Positions 1 to 6,113 are shown, counted from the stretch's first letter. The stretch is DNA of 6,761 nt from Gammaproteobacteria bacterium (GCA_027317045.1 DAHVFI010000365.1:1-6761), one strand, 5' to 3'. Numbers and translations: made by a program. Notes: a model not told the origin generated them from the letters alone.

Positions 1-695
1 ACCGTAACCTGCCGGGGTTGGTGACGGATTTGCTGGCGGTGCTGGAACATAACGGCATTCCCACGCGCCTCACCACCCGGGAGCGTTGCTGCGGTATGCC
101 CAAATTGGAGCTGGGAGATTTGGATGCCATCCGGGAAAACAAGCAGGAAAATATCCCGATGCTGGCGCAGCTGGTGGACGAAGGCTGGGACATCGTGGCG
201 CCGATTCCGTCCTGTGTGCTCATGTTCAAACAGGAACTGCCGCTTATGTTTCCCGGGGATGCGCAGGTGAGCAAGGTCAGGGACAATATCTACGATCCGT
301 TCGAGTACCTGATGCTGCGTCACCGGGCCGGCAAGCTGAAAACCGATTTCAAGAAATCACTCGGCAAGGTTTCTTATCACGTACCTTGCCACCAGCGCGT
401 GCAGAACATTGGCTTGAAGACCAAGCAATTGCTGGAACTGGTGCCGGATACGCAGGTGGAAGCCATTGAGCGCTGCTCCGGCCACAACGGCACGTATGCG
501 GTGAAAAGCGAGTTTCACAAAGTCTCCATGAAAATCGGCCGGCCGGTCATGGAGCGGGTGGCGGTTTCCGGCTGCGATCACTATTTCAGCGACTGTCCGA
601 TGGCGGCCGAGCAGATCCAAAACGGCCTGCCGGACCGGCGTGAGCCGGAATCACCCCTGCAACTGTTGCGCATGGCCTACGGATTATCGGACTGA
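1..695 (+). CDS. CCG-domain (Fe-S)-binding protein, GlpC/HdrB-like (5' end outside window)
   Basis: The reading frame is already open at the left edge (codons from position 3), so this is the C-terminal part of a longer gene. The first possible start inside the window, TTG at 18, is unlikely to be the real one because coding continues upstream of it. The visible part resembles the cysteine-rich CCG domains of glycerol-3-phosphate dehydrogenase subunit C and heterodisulfide reductase subunit B. Counting from TTG at 18, there is a CCG at residues 24-26 and a PSC at 64-66. The second half has PCH at 123-125, CSG at 153-155 (serine replaces the second Cys of CCG), and C186/C193. In this superfamily such cysteines bind iron-sulfur clusters and mediate electron transfer to a partner oxidoreductase. 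The partner is not visible. The following ferritin-like and DUF3501 genes point to a redox or iron-stress role, which is inference. The missing N-terminus may carry ferredoxin-type cysteine motifs. Confidence 0.85.
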   Translation, partial: RNLPGLVTDLLAVLEHNGIPTRLTTRERCCGMPKLELGDLDAIRENKQENIPMLAQLVDEGWDIVAPIPSCVLMFKQELPLMFPGDAQVSKVRDNIYDPFEYLMLRHRAGKLKTDFKKSLGKVSYHVPCHQRVQNIGLKTKQLLELVPDTQVEAIERCSGHNGTYAVKSEFHKVSMKIGRPVMERVAVSGCDHYFSDCPMAAEQIQNGLPDRREPESPLQLLRMAYGLSD

Positions 696-699
696 ACTA

Positions 700-728
700 T
701 TGGTGGTTTTTCACGGGGCGGTTAAACT
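700..728 (+). promoter_or_regulatory. candidate sigma-70 promoter of the EncFtn-like gene
   Basis: TTGGTG (700-705) and TAAACT (723-728) are separated by 17 nt, in the gap after the Fe-S gene stop. They would start transcription about 30 nt before the ferritin-like ATG. The -35 match is moderate. Readthrough from the upstream gene is equally possible, because all three genes run the same way. Confidence 0.35.
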
Positions 729-766
729 CAATTTTGTCTTTATTGTCTGGATATTGAGGAACAATC

Positions 767-1057
767 ATGGCAAGTGAAGGCTATCATGAACCGATCGAGG
801 AGCTGTCCGATGAAGTCCGCGATTTCCACCGGGCAGTGGTGTCGTTGATGGAGGAACTGGAAGCGGTGGACTGGTACAACCAGCGGGTGGCCGCCTGCAA
901 GGACAAGGAATTGGCGGCCATCCTGGCGCATAACCGCGACGAGGAAATGGAGCATGCCTCCATGGTGCTCGAGTGGATCCGCCGCCGCAATCCGCGTTTT
1001 GACCACCAGCTGCGGGACTATCTGTTCAAGGACGACCCCATCACCGACCGCAAATAA
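767..1057 (+). CDS. EncFtn-type ferritin-like protein (encapsulated-ferritin family) lacking a targeting tail
   Basis: This 96-aa protein closely resembles the encapsulated ferritins (EncFtn) such as the Rhodospirillum rubrum protein. These two-helix proteins assemble into annular oligomers and oxidise Fe(II) at the subunit interface. The helix 1 signature EELEAVDWY (residues 29-37) and helix 2 signature HNRDEEMEH (55-63) are both present. By alignment to the R. rubrum sequence as I remember it, ferroxidase residues E32, E62 and H65 correspond to E30, E60 and H63 here, and entry-site E31/E34 to E29/E32. Known EncFtn proteins carry a C-terminal extension with an encapsulin cargo-loading peptide. 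This one ends about eight residues after the conserved YLF motif, and no such peptide is seen. The ribosome binding site TGAGGA (755-760) sits 6 nt before the ATG. The gene lies between Fe-S protein and DUF3501 genes. A general rubrerythrin-like ferritin annotation is the alternative, but the two-helix length argues against it. Confidence 0.88.
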   Translation: MASEGYHEPIEELSDEVRDFHRAVVSLMEELEAVDWYNQRVAACKDKELAAILAHNRDEEMEHASMVLEWIRRRNPRFDHQLRDYLFKDDPITDRK

Positions 1058-1071
1058 GGTCCGCCGGCAAC

Positions 1072-1656
1072 ATGCGCAAGCTTGAACGCAAGGATCTCTG
1101 GAGTCTCGAAGAATATGCAGAGAAGCGCACCGCTTTTCGCGGGCAGGTGATGGCGCATAAGAAAAACCGCAATTTGCAGATCGGTCCGCATATGCGTCTG
1201 CTGTTCGAGGATCGCCTGAGCATGCAATACCAGGTGCAGGAGATGCTGCGGGCCGAACGCATTTTCGAGGCGGAAAGCATCCAGGACGAACTCAATACCT
1301 ACAACGCGCTCATTCCCGGTGGCAGGAATTGGAAAGCCACCATGCTTATCGAGTTCGAGGACATCGCGGAGCGCCAGCAGGCACTGAAGAAGCTCATGGG
1401 CATCGAGGACAAGACCTGGGTGCAGGTGGCAGGCCACGATCCGGTGTATGCCATCGCCGATGAAGATATGGCGCGCGAGAATGCCGACAAGACCTCAGCC
1501 GTGCATTTCCTGCGATTCGAGCTGACCCTCGTCATGGTCAGGGCCCTGCAGGCGGGTGCTGACCTGAATGCCGGTGTGAGTCACGCCAATTACAATTACA
1601 GTGTTGCACCGGTAGCGGGCGCCTTACGCGCGTCGCTGCTCGCCGATCTGGACTGA
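1072..1656 (+). CDS. DUF3501 family protein
   Basis: This 194-aa soluble protein matches my recollection of the DUF3501 family throughout: an N-terminal KLERKDLWSLEEY segment, a central RLLFEDRLSMQYQVQEML helix (about residues 43-60), and an FLRFEL segment near residue 146. The biochemical function of the family is unknown. Its genes are commonly found beside rubrerythrin-like genes and CCG-type Fe-S oxidoreductases, and the same trio occurs here. There is no signal peptide, membrane segment or cysteine cluster. The gene starts 14 nt after the EncFtn-like stop, with a weak purine stretch (AAGG, 1056-1059) as ribosome binding site, so co-transcription and translational coupling are likely. A shared job with the ferritin-like protein is inferred from position only. 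Confidence 0.85.
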   Translation: MRKLERKDLWSLEEYAEKRTAFRGQVMAHKKNRNLQIGPHMRLLFEDRLSMQYQVQEMLRAERIFEAESIQDELNTYNALIPGGRNWKATMLIEFEDIAERQQALKKLMGIEDKTWVQVAGHDPVYAIADEDMARENADKTSAVHFLRFELTLVMVRALQAGADLNAGVSHANYNYSVAPVAGALRASLLADLD

Positions 1657-1689
1657 GGAATTTGCTGTAAGCGCACGGCGGAATCGGGT

Positions 1690-1695
1690 TAGAAT
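1690..1695 (+). promoter_or_regulatory. possible -10 element upstream of parE
   Basis: TAGAAT lies 54 nt before the parE ATG, in the 93-nt gap after the DUF3501 gene. It matches the -10 consensus at five of six positions. No good -35 stands at 16-18 nt; TTGCTG at 1662-1667 is 22 nt away, which is too far. A parE promoter is expected in this gap, but this particular assignment is tentative. Confidence 0.3.
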
Positions 1696-1749
1696 CCACA
1701 GCGCGCGAACCACAGGGTTTGCTAACCAGCCAGGAAATAACCCGTACCC

Positions 1750-3636
1750 ATGAGCGCCAAATACGACGCCGCCGACATCGAGGTCCTGTCGGGTCTCGAC
1801 CCGGTTCGCCGGCGGCCGGGCATGTATACCGACACCAGCCGCCCCAACCATCTTGCCCAGGAAGTCGTCGATAACAGTGTGGACGAAGCCATCGCCGGCT
1901 TCGCCAAAAAAATCGAAGTCATCGTCCACAAGGATGGCTCACTGTCGGCCAACGACGATGGCCGCGGCATGCCGGTGGACCTACACCCCACGGAAAAGCT
2001 CACCGGTGTGGAGCTGATCCTCACGCGTCTGCACGCCGGCGCCAAATTCTCCGACAAGAATTACCGCTTCTCCGGCGGCCTGCACGGCGTGGGTGTGTCG
2101 GTGGTGAATGCGCTATCCAGCAAGCTGGAAGTCTGGGTGCGGCGCAACGGCAAGAACTACCACATGCTTTTCAAGGATGGCAGGCGCGTCGGGAAACTGG
2201 AGCAGCAGGGTGAGGTGGGCAAAGCCAACACCGGCACGCGGCTGCGCTTCTGGCCGGATCCCAAGTATTTCGACTCGCCGAAATTCTCCATACCGAAGCT
2301 CAAGCATGTGTTGCGCGCCAAGGCGGTGCTGTGCCACGGCCTCACGGTCAAGTTCATCAACGAGCAGACCCTGGAAAAGGAGGAGTGGCAATATCACGGC
2401 GGCCTCAAGGATTACCTGATTGAGTCCCTGGAGGGCCGCGAGTTCATTCCCGATGAGCCGTTCACCGGCAGCCTGGAGGCTGAGAAAGAGACTGCTGATT
2501 GGGCGGTAGTGTGGCTGCCGGAGGGCGGCGAAGTGTTCACCGAAAGCTACGTGAACCTGATACCGACGGTGCAGGGCGGCACGCATGTTAACGGTCTGCG
2601 CACCGGACTCACGGACGCGGTGCGCGAGTTCTGCGAGTTCCGCAACCTGGTGCCGCGCGGCGTGAAGCTTGCACCCGAAGATATCTGCGACCGCGCCGCT
2701 TACGTGCTGTCGGTGAAAATGAGCGACCCGCAGTTTTCAGGCCAGACCAAGGAACGGCTGTCATCACGGGAATCCGCGGCCTTCGTCTCCGGCATCGTCA
2801 AGGATTCCCTGGCCCTGTGGCTCAATCAGCACACCGAAGCGGGCGAACAGATCGCGCAGCTCGCCATCGAAAGCGCCCAGCAGCGCCTCAAGCTCAGCAA
2901 ACAGGTGGTGCGCAAGAAGGTCACCAGCGGTCCGGCTTTGCCGGGCAAGCTGGCGGACTGCACCAGTGGCGAACCGGAGCGTTCCGAATTATTCCTGGTG
3001 GAGGGCGATTCCGCCGGCGGCTCCGCCAAACAGGCCCGCGACCGGGAGTTTCAGGCGATTCTGCCGTTGCGCGGCAAGATATTGAACACCTGGGAAGTGG
3101 ACGCCGCCGAAGTACTGGCTTCCCAGGAAGTCCACGATATCAGCGTGGCCCTGGGCGTGGAGCCGGGTTCCAGCGATTTGACCGGCCTGCGCTACCACAA
3201 GGTTTGCATCCTGGCGGACGCGGATTCCGACGGCCTACACATCGCGACGCTGCTGTGCGCGCTGTTTCTGCGCCATTTCCGGCCGCTGGTACAGCGCGGC
3301 CACGTGTTCGTGTGCATGCCGCCGCTGTTCCGCATGGATATCGGCAAAAACGTGTACTACGCCCTGGATGAGGCCGAGCGCAAGGGCATCCTCGACCGCA
3401 TTGCCGCCGAAAAGCAGAAAGGCAAGGTCACGATCACCCGTTTCAAAGGCCTGGGTGAGATGAGCCCGCAACAGCTCCGCGACACCACCATCGCGCCGGA
3501 TACGCGCCGCCTGGTGCAGCTCACCATCGAGGCCAAGGACAATACCGACAAGCTCATGGACATGCTGCTGGCCAAGAAGCGTGCGGGTGACCGCAAAGTA
3601 TGGCTGGAGAAGAAAGGCAATCTGGCTGAGGCGTAA
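1750..3636 (+). CDS. parE: DNA topoisomerase IV subunit B (ParE)
   Basis: This is the ATPase subunit of topoisomerase IV, which pairs with ParC to decatenate daughter chromosomes and relax supercoils in the cytoplasm. It has 628 aa, about the E. coli ParE length. The GHKL ATPase domain has the catalytic glutamate region EVVDNSVDEAIAG (38-50, general base E38, Mg-binding N42), DDGRGMPVD (69-77) and the ATP-lid glycines GGLHGVG (109-115). The transducer domain follows. The TOPRIM domain has EGDSAGG (418-424) and the metal-binding triad D490, D492, D494 in DADSDG. KGLGEM (566-571) is the conserved core motif after it. The length and the absence of a GyrB-type insertion in the C-terminal half favour ParE over GyrB. 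The start is preceded by AGGA (1732-1735) at a rather long 14 nt. parC is not in the window, so the two subunit genes are not adjacent on this side. Confidence 0.97.
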   Translation: MSAKYDAADIEVLSGLDPVRRRPGMYTDTSRPNHLAQEVVDNSVDEAIAGFAKKIEVIVHKDGSLSANDDGRGMPVDLHPTEKLTGVELILTRLHAGAKFSDKNYRFSGGLHGVGVSVVNALSSKLEVWVRRNGKNYHMLFKDGRRVGKLEQQGEVGKANTGTRLRFWPDPKYFDSPKFSIPKLKHVLRAKAVLCHGLTVKFINEQTLEKEEWQYHGGLKDYLIESLEGREFIPDEPFTGSLEAEKETADWAVVWLPEGGEVFTESYVNLIPTVQGGTHVNGLRTGLTDAVREFCEFRNLVPRGVKLAPEDICDRAAYVLSVKMSDPQFSGQTKERLSSRESAAFVSGIVKDSLALWLNQHTEAGEQIAQLAIESAQQRLKLSKQVVRKKVTSGPALPGKLADCTSGEPERSELFLVEGDSAGGSAKQARDREFQAILPLRGKILNTWEVDAAEVLASQEVHDISVALGVEPGSSDLTGLRYHKVCILADADSDGLHIATLLCALFLRHFRPLVQRGHVFVCMPPLFRMDIGKNVYYALDEAERKGILDRIAAEKQKGKVTITRFKGLGEMSPQQLRDTTIAPDTRRLVQLTIEAKDNTDKLMDMLLAKKRAGDRKVWLEKKGNLAEA

Positions 3637-3938
3637 GCAGCCCTATGGGCACTATTAACACGATGCCGGTTACCCTTCCAGCCCCACAGGCTCACCTGAC
3701 GCCTTGAAATATAGACGGATTTTCACAAAACGCGGTATCCGGCTGTGGTTAGGCAGCGGGCGCCATAAATAGTTCCTCGGCATCCGCAATCGTGGTACGA
3801 ATCATGATTACACTGGGCGCCTGGCTTGCAAGCATTCGGGGCGATGGCCTATATTTCTCCATCTGGGATTCATCAGGCACGCATCGAAACGACTCTCACA
3901 TTGACACTTCGGTCCAAAATTTTACCGCTTAGGATGAA
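3637..3938. other. 302-bp non-coding stretch between parE and the hydroxylase gene
   Basis: I see no convincing gene on either strand. The stretch holds a 4-bp hairpin GCCC-TAT-GGGC just after the parE stop (3640-3650, no T-run), a 10-bp palindrome AATCATGATT (3800-3809), and the heptamer GGGCGCC twice (3758-3764 and 3815-3821). It also holds a good promoter candidate at 3826-3855. No clear parE terminator was found. Confidence 0.5.
3826..3855 (+). promoter_or_regulatory. candidate sigma-70 promoter of the hydroxylase gene
   Basis: TTGCAA (3826-3831) and TATATT (3850-3855) are separated by 18 nt and would give a leader of about 75 nt. The perfect -35 hexamer TTGACA at 3901-3906 has no acceptable -10 at the right distance, so the pair given here is preferred. 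Confidence 0.45.
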
Positions 3939-4481
3939 ATGAACACCTTTGTGCGATTAAGTAAGGCCGGTTACTACGCCGACTTTGTATTCTACCCAAT
4001 ATTTTTGCTGATGCTGGCAGGCGTGGCGATAGCCCGCGATACGCCGGCGGCCTGGCTGCTCTGGGTTTTGCTGTGCGTGACCGGGGTTGCGATCTGGACC
4101 TTGCTTGAATACGGGCTGCATCGAGTCGCATTCCACCACATTGTATTGATTCGCAAGTTGCATGATCTGCACCATGCCATGCCGAGCGCCAAAATCGGTA
4201 CGCCCACCTGGGTGACCGGGGCTCTGATCTGTGGGTTTTTGCTGTTACCGCTGTGGCGAGAGGCGGGCTTTAATCTGGCGAGTGGCCTCACTTGTGGACT
4301 GGCGGCAGGATATCTCTGGTATGTCACGGTGCATCATGCGACCCATAACTGGCGCACGCGTCCGAATTCATACCTGCATCGGGCAAAACGCCGCCATGCA
4401 ACGCATCATCATTCCCAACAGCCCTGTAATTTCGGCGTCACCACGGTGTTCTGGGATCACATCTTCCGTACCGTGCGCTAG
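3939..4481 (+). CDS. fatty acid hydroxylase / sterol desaturase family membrane protein
   Basis: This 180-aa integral membrane protein has the histidine boxes of the membrane di-iron hydroxylase superfamily: H61-x4-H66/H67, H75-x2-H78-H79, H132-H133-x2-H136 and H153-x2-HHH (156-158). In this superfamily the histidines hold an oxygen-activating di-iron centre that hydroxylates or desaturates lipid substrates. Hydrophobic segments lie at about 15-33, 38-57, 92-106 and 112-131, and the His boxes fall on the linking and tail regions, as expected. The family-typical FGVTTVFWDHIFRT ends the protein. It is short for a eukaryotic-type sterol desaturase but normal for small bacterial members. The substrate is unknown: a fatty acid, hopanoid/sterol or carotenoid (CrtZ-like) is possible. 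AGGA (3931-3934) lies 4 nt before the ATG. A minimal ATG-AAA-TGA overlaps this site and may only be chance. Confidence 0.88.
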   Translation: MNTFVRLSKAGYYADFVFYPIFLLMLAGVAIARDTPAAWLLWVLLCVTGVAIWTLLEYGLHRVAFHHIVLIRKLHDLHHAMPSAKIGTPTWVTGALICGFLLLPLWREAGFNLASGLTCGLAAGYLWYVTVHHATHNWRTRPNSYLHRAKRRHATHHHSQQPCNFGVTTVFWDHIFRTVR

Positions 4482-4572
4482 CGATAGAGATAAATGGCCG
4501 GAGAAGGGGAATCCAGCCGGTATTATGAACACGCTTTCAGTAAACTTTAGGCTGAACCCGATCCCAATCATG

Positions 4573-4655
4573 CCCTGGCTTTTCAAGCTACTTCGGTTGC
4601 CAGAGTTCAACCTTAGTTTCCCTCGGGATCAATAAACCAGCCAAACGTTCCGTAT
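4573..4655 (-). repeat. direct repeat copy 1 (VOC gene 3' end), left of mddA
   Basis: This 83-bp unit aligns with 5585-5666 in the same orientation, with four substitutions and one inserted A (4615), or 78 of 83 positions identical. The identity begins 15 nt beyond the VOC stop codon and ends abruptly after codon 103 of the VOC protein. Together the two copies bracket the mddA gene and its promoter. Confidence 0.93.
4588..4655 (-). pseudogene. remnant of a second VOC-family gene (last 21 codons, frameshifted)
   Basis: Read on the minus strand, this encodes the C-terminal tail of the neighbouring VOC protein (YGTFGWFIDPEGN, then KVELWQPK and stop), but one extra base at 4615 breaks the frame between the two parts and creates a TAA. 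Compared with the intact gene, the four substitutions change GAC to GAT, CCG to CCC, AAA to AAG and GTC to GTT. All are third-position and synonymous. This suggests the parent copy was a working paralogue that diverged under selection before being truncated. Nothing VOC-like continues upstream of codon 103; the hairpin at 4662-4693 stands there instead. Confidence 0.85.
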
Positions 4656-4661
4656 AACCGG

Positions 4662-4693
4662 CGCCGTGACAGCGGCGTGCCACTGTCACGGCG
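4662..4693. terminator. long perfect hairpin (possible bidirectional terminator or rearrangement scar)
   Basis: CGCCGTGACAG (4662-4672) and CTGTCACGGCG (4683-4693) form an 11-bp perfect stem. The 10-nt loop holds a further GGC-GT-GCC, so with one C/A mismatch the stem can run to about 14 bp. It lies 31 nt downstream of the mddA-like stop and between convergent genes, where a terminator is expected. No T-run follows on either strand, so classical intrinsic termination is doubtful. It sits only 6 bp from the truncated edge of the VOC remnant, so it may instead be a mobile-element or recombination remnant. Confidence 0.5.
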
Positions 4694-4724
4694 TCCGTAT
4701 TGACTGGGTAGTTATGCTAGCCGC

Positions 4725-5456
4725 TCACTTTTTCTTTAGGAACGGGAGAATCATCGGAACCCGTCGCCGATATTCTTCATAGGCTGCGCCGTGATAGCTC
4801 ACCAGATCGCGCTCCTCGAGCTGAAGAGCGATCAGGATATAAGCAGTCGTGGCAACGGAGAACAGCAGATGGGCGGTTGACATGTGGGGTGTCGCCCAAA
4901 ACGCGACAATGAACCCCAGCATGATCGGGTGCCGTACAAACTTATAGAGAAACGGTGTCTTGAAACTGAGATGGGTATACTCCTGCCTTTTCATATACAG
5001 GTAGACCTGTCGCAGGCCAAACAGATCAAAGTGATTGATCAAGAATGTGCCGGTCAGCACGATCACCCAGCCTATACAGAAGAGCGCCCACAAGACAGTG
5101 CGTCCCGCCATGTTCTCGACGTCCCAAAGCACTCCAGTCATTGGCCGCCACTGCCAGTAGAGCAGAATCAGCGTGAGGCTTGATAGCAATACATAAGTGC
5201 TGCGTTCAATGGTCTGCGGGACAAATTGCGCCCACCAACGCTTGAAACTCGGCCTTGCCATGACACTATGCTGGACAGCGAAGATGCCAAGCAATAGCAC
5301 GTCAACCAGCAGCGCTAGACCGAGCGGACTTGTTGTGCTCGAATCAATTGACTTCGGCACAACCAGATTACCGACGAATCCAATCGCATAGAGAAATGTG
5401 AGGAAAAAGATCAAATAGCAAACTGCACCGTACAAAAATGCAAGACTGCGTCCCAT
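4725..5456 (-). CDS. mddA: methanethiol S-methyltransferase (MddA-like, NnrU/ICMT superfamily)
   Basis: This 243-aa multi-pass membrane protein of the isoprenylcysteine methyltransferase-like superfamily closely resembles the MddA group. MddA transfers a methyl group from S-adenosylmethionine to methanethiol, giving dimethyl sulfide. Hydrophobic segments lie at about 5-30, 44-66, 86-103, 118-140 and 178-211. Conserved signatures are AVQHSVMARP (60-69), INHFDLFGLRQ (140-150), RHPIMLGF (175-182) and LEERDL (213-218). The RHP and EE motifs are the usual SAM-binding end of this superfamily. The start is set by GGGAGG (5465-5470) 8 nt upstream; a nearby ATG at 5459-5461 is out of frame. The gene has its own promoter and possible operator. 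It is bracketed by direct repeats of a VOC gene end and visibly less GC-rich than parE, consistent with later insertion. The alternative is an NnrU-like protein of unknown substrate. Confidence 0.82.
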   Translation of the reverse strand: MGRSLAFLYGAVCYLIFFLTFLYAIGFVGNLVVPKSIDSSTTSPLGLALLVDVLLLGIFAVQHSVMARPSFKRWWAQFVPQTIERSTYVLLSSLTLILLYWQWRPMTGVLWDVENMAGRTVLWALFCIGWVIVLTGTFLINHFDLFGLRQVYLYMKRQEYTHLSFKTPFLYKFVRHPIMLGFIVAFWATPHMSTAHLLFSVATTAYILIALQLEERDLVSYHGAAYEEYRRRVPMILPFLKKK

Positions 5457-5496
5457 GACATAATCCTCCCTGTAGTGAGTAATTCATATGCTAATT

Positions 5497-5511
5497 TGAA
5501 CTAAACGTTCA
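5497..5511 (-). promoter_or_regulatory. TGAAC-N5-GTTCA operator candidate for mddA
   Basis: This perfect 5+5 bp inverted repeat (TGAAC, TAAAC spacer, GTTCA on the plus strand) begins 1 nt after the mddA -10 hexamer and so covers the predicted transcription start. The position is classic for a repressor, and the half-site resembles operators of TetR-type regulators. No regulator gene is in the window. The half-sites are short, so chance is possible. Confidence 0.45.
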
Positions 5512-5512
5512 G

Positions 5513-5542
5513 ATTCTAGTGAGAGCCGTTGCCTGTAGTCAA
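5513..5542 (-). promoter_or_regulatory. sigma-70 promoter of mddA
   Basis: On the minus strand, TTGACT (5542-5537) and TAGAAT (5518-5513) are separated by 18 nt; each hexamer differs from consensus at one position. Transcription would start near 5506, giving a leader of about 50 nt before the mddA ATG. This is the best promoter match in the window. Confidence 0.6.
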
Positions 5543-5584
5543 GGTACTTCATTTCACCCTCATTCGCTTCCTGCATAATTTATA

Positions 5585-5666
5585 CCCTGGCTTTTCAAGC
5601 TACTTCGGTTGCCAGAGTTCGACTTTGTTTCCCTCCGGGTCAATAAACCAGCCAAACGTTCCGTAT
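5585..5666 (-). repeat. direct repeat copy 2 (inside intact VOC gene 3' end), right of mddA
   Basis: This 82-bp unit is the partner of 4573-4655. It covers codons 103-123 and the stop of the intact VOC gene plus 15 nt of 3' flank. The 36 bp at its left end and the run at its right end are identical to copy 1; all differences fall in a block of about 20 nt between them. Confidence 0.93.
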
Positions 5667-5971
5667 TCCAATTCCTGCGGGTCTCCCACCAGGCTTGCAC
5701 CTCCCTTCGTGACTTGACGCAGTGCTCCGGGAAGATCGTCAACAATCAGGTTGATCATGAACGGACGCATTGAAGGATCAAAGTAATCGGTGGTTTCCTT
5801 GAACGGTGCCCAAACGGTACATGTCTTTTCAGGCAAGCTAGTTGGACGGAAATGCGCCCCGCCGAAAGAGGAGTCAATTTCAAGACCCAGCCAGGTTGCA
5901 TACCAGGTCGCGAGCCGCTTCGGATCCCGCGCCTTAAAAAAGACGCCTCCGATACCCAATACTTTCGCCAT
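5600..5971 (-). CDS. VOC family (glyoxalase/dioxygenase fold) protein
   Basis: This 123-aa single-domain protein belongs to the vicinal oxygen chelate superfamily, whose members are metal-dependent lyases, isomerases, dioxygenases and resistance proteins. Seen in sequence: an N-terminal GIGGVFFKARDPKRLATWY (two-strand and helix start of the first beta-alpha-beta-beta-beta unit), LGLEI (28-32), a second unit beginning at about residue 70 (FMINLIVDDL), and the C-terminal FGWFIDPEGNKVELWQP typical of this superfamily. E118 is at the position often used as a metal ligand. The substrate cannot be inferred. The ribosome binding site GGAG (5979-5982) lies 7 nt before the ATG. The gene runs in the same direction as mddA, with 143 nt between them and a separate promoter for mddA. 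A truncated relative lies at 4588-4655. Confidence 0.88.
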   Translation of the reverse strand: MAKVLGIGGVFFKARDPKRLATWYATWLGLEIDSSFGGAHFRPTSLPEKTCTVWAPFKETTDYFDPSMRPFMINLIVDDLPGALRQVTKGGASLVGDPQELEYGTFGWFIDPEGNKVELWQPK

Positions 5972-6081
5972 CGAGAATCTCCGTCAACGACCAGATCAGA
6001 CTGCATCGTCCGGGTGCCTGTTCGCGAGTGTGTGATATATCCAGGCAAACAGAGTGCCGGCTATCACCCCACTTTCAAATC

Positions 6082-6090
6082 TGTATACCA
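6082..6090 (-). promoter_or_regulatory. possible extended -10 upstream of the VOC gene
   Basis: On the minus strand, TGG-TATACA (6090-6082) matches an extended -10 element. No good -35 is visible, and the leader would be about 105 nt. It lies just downstream of the yggU stop. Confidence 0.25.
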
Positions 6091-6113
6091 TTCCTACACA
6101 AAGCGGTCTCGAT

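Noticed and set aside
734..748. Tandem TTGTCT hexamers with 9-bp spacing before the EncFtn-like gene
   Set aside because: A short AT-rich match with no known regulator consensus; could be a binding site but nothing supports it.
3640..3650. Hairpin GCCC-TAT-GGGC after parE as a terminator
   Set aside because: Only a 4-bp stem with a 3-nt loop and no T-run, too weak to call.
3748..3754. GTTAGGC, matching the integron attC core GTTRRRY
   Set aside because: No RYYYAAC partner at a suitable distance, no folded attC structure and no integrase, and it lies just after parE. A 7-bp match alone is chance.
3901..3906. Consensus -35 hexamer TTGACA upstream of the hydroxylase gene
   Set aside because: No acceptable -10 at 15-19 nt, and transcription would begin almost at the start codon. 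The pair at 3826-3855 is better.
4231..4635. Plus-strand open frame running from the hydroxylase gene into the repeat
   Set aside because: It overlaps the hydroxylase in another frame, shows no family resemblance, and the hydroxylase has clear catalytic histidines.
6015..6047. Inverted repeat TGCCTG / CAGGCA between yggU and the VOC gene
   Set aside because: Six-base arms around a 21-nt loop are expected by chance and have no supporting context.
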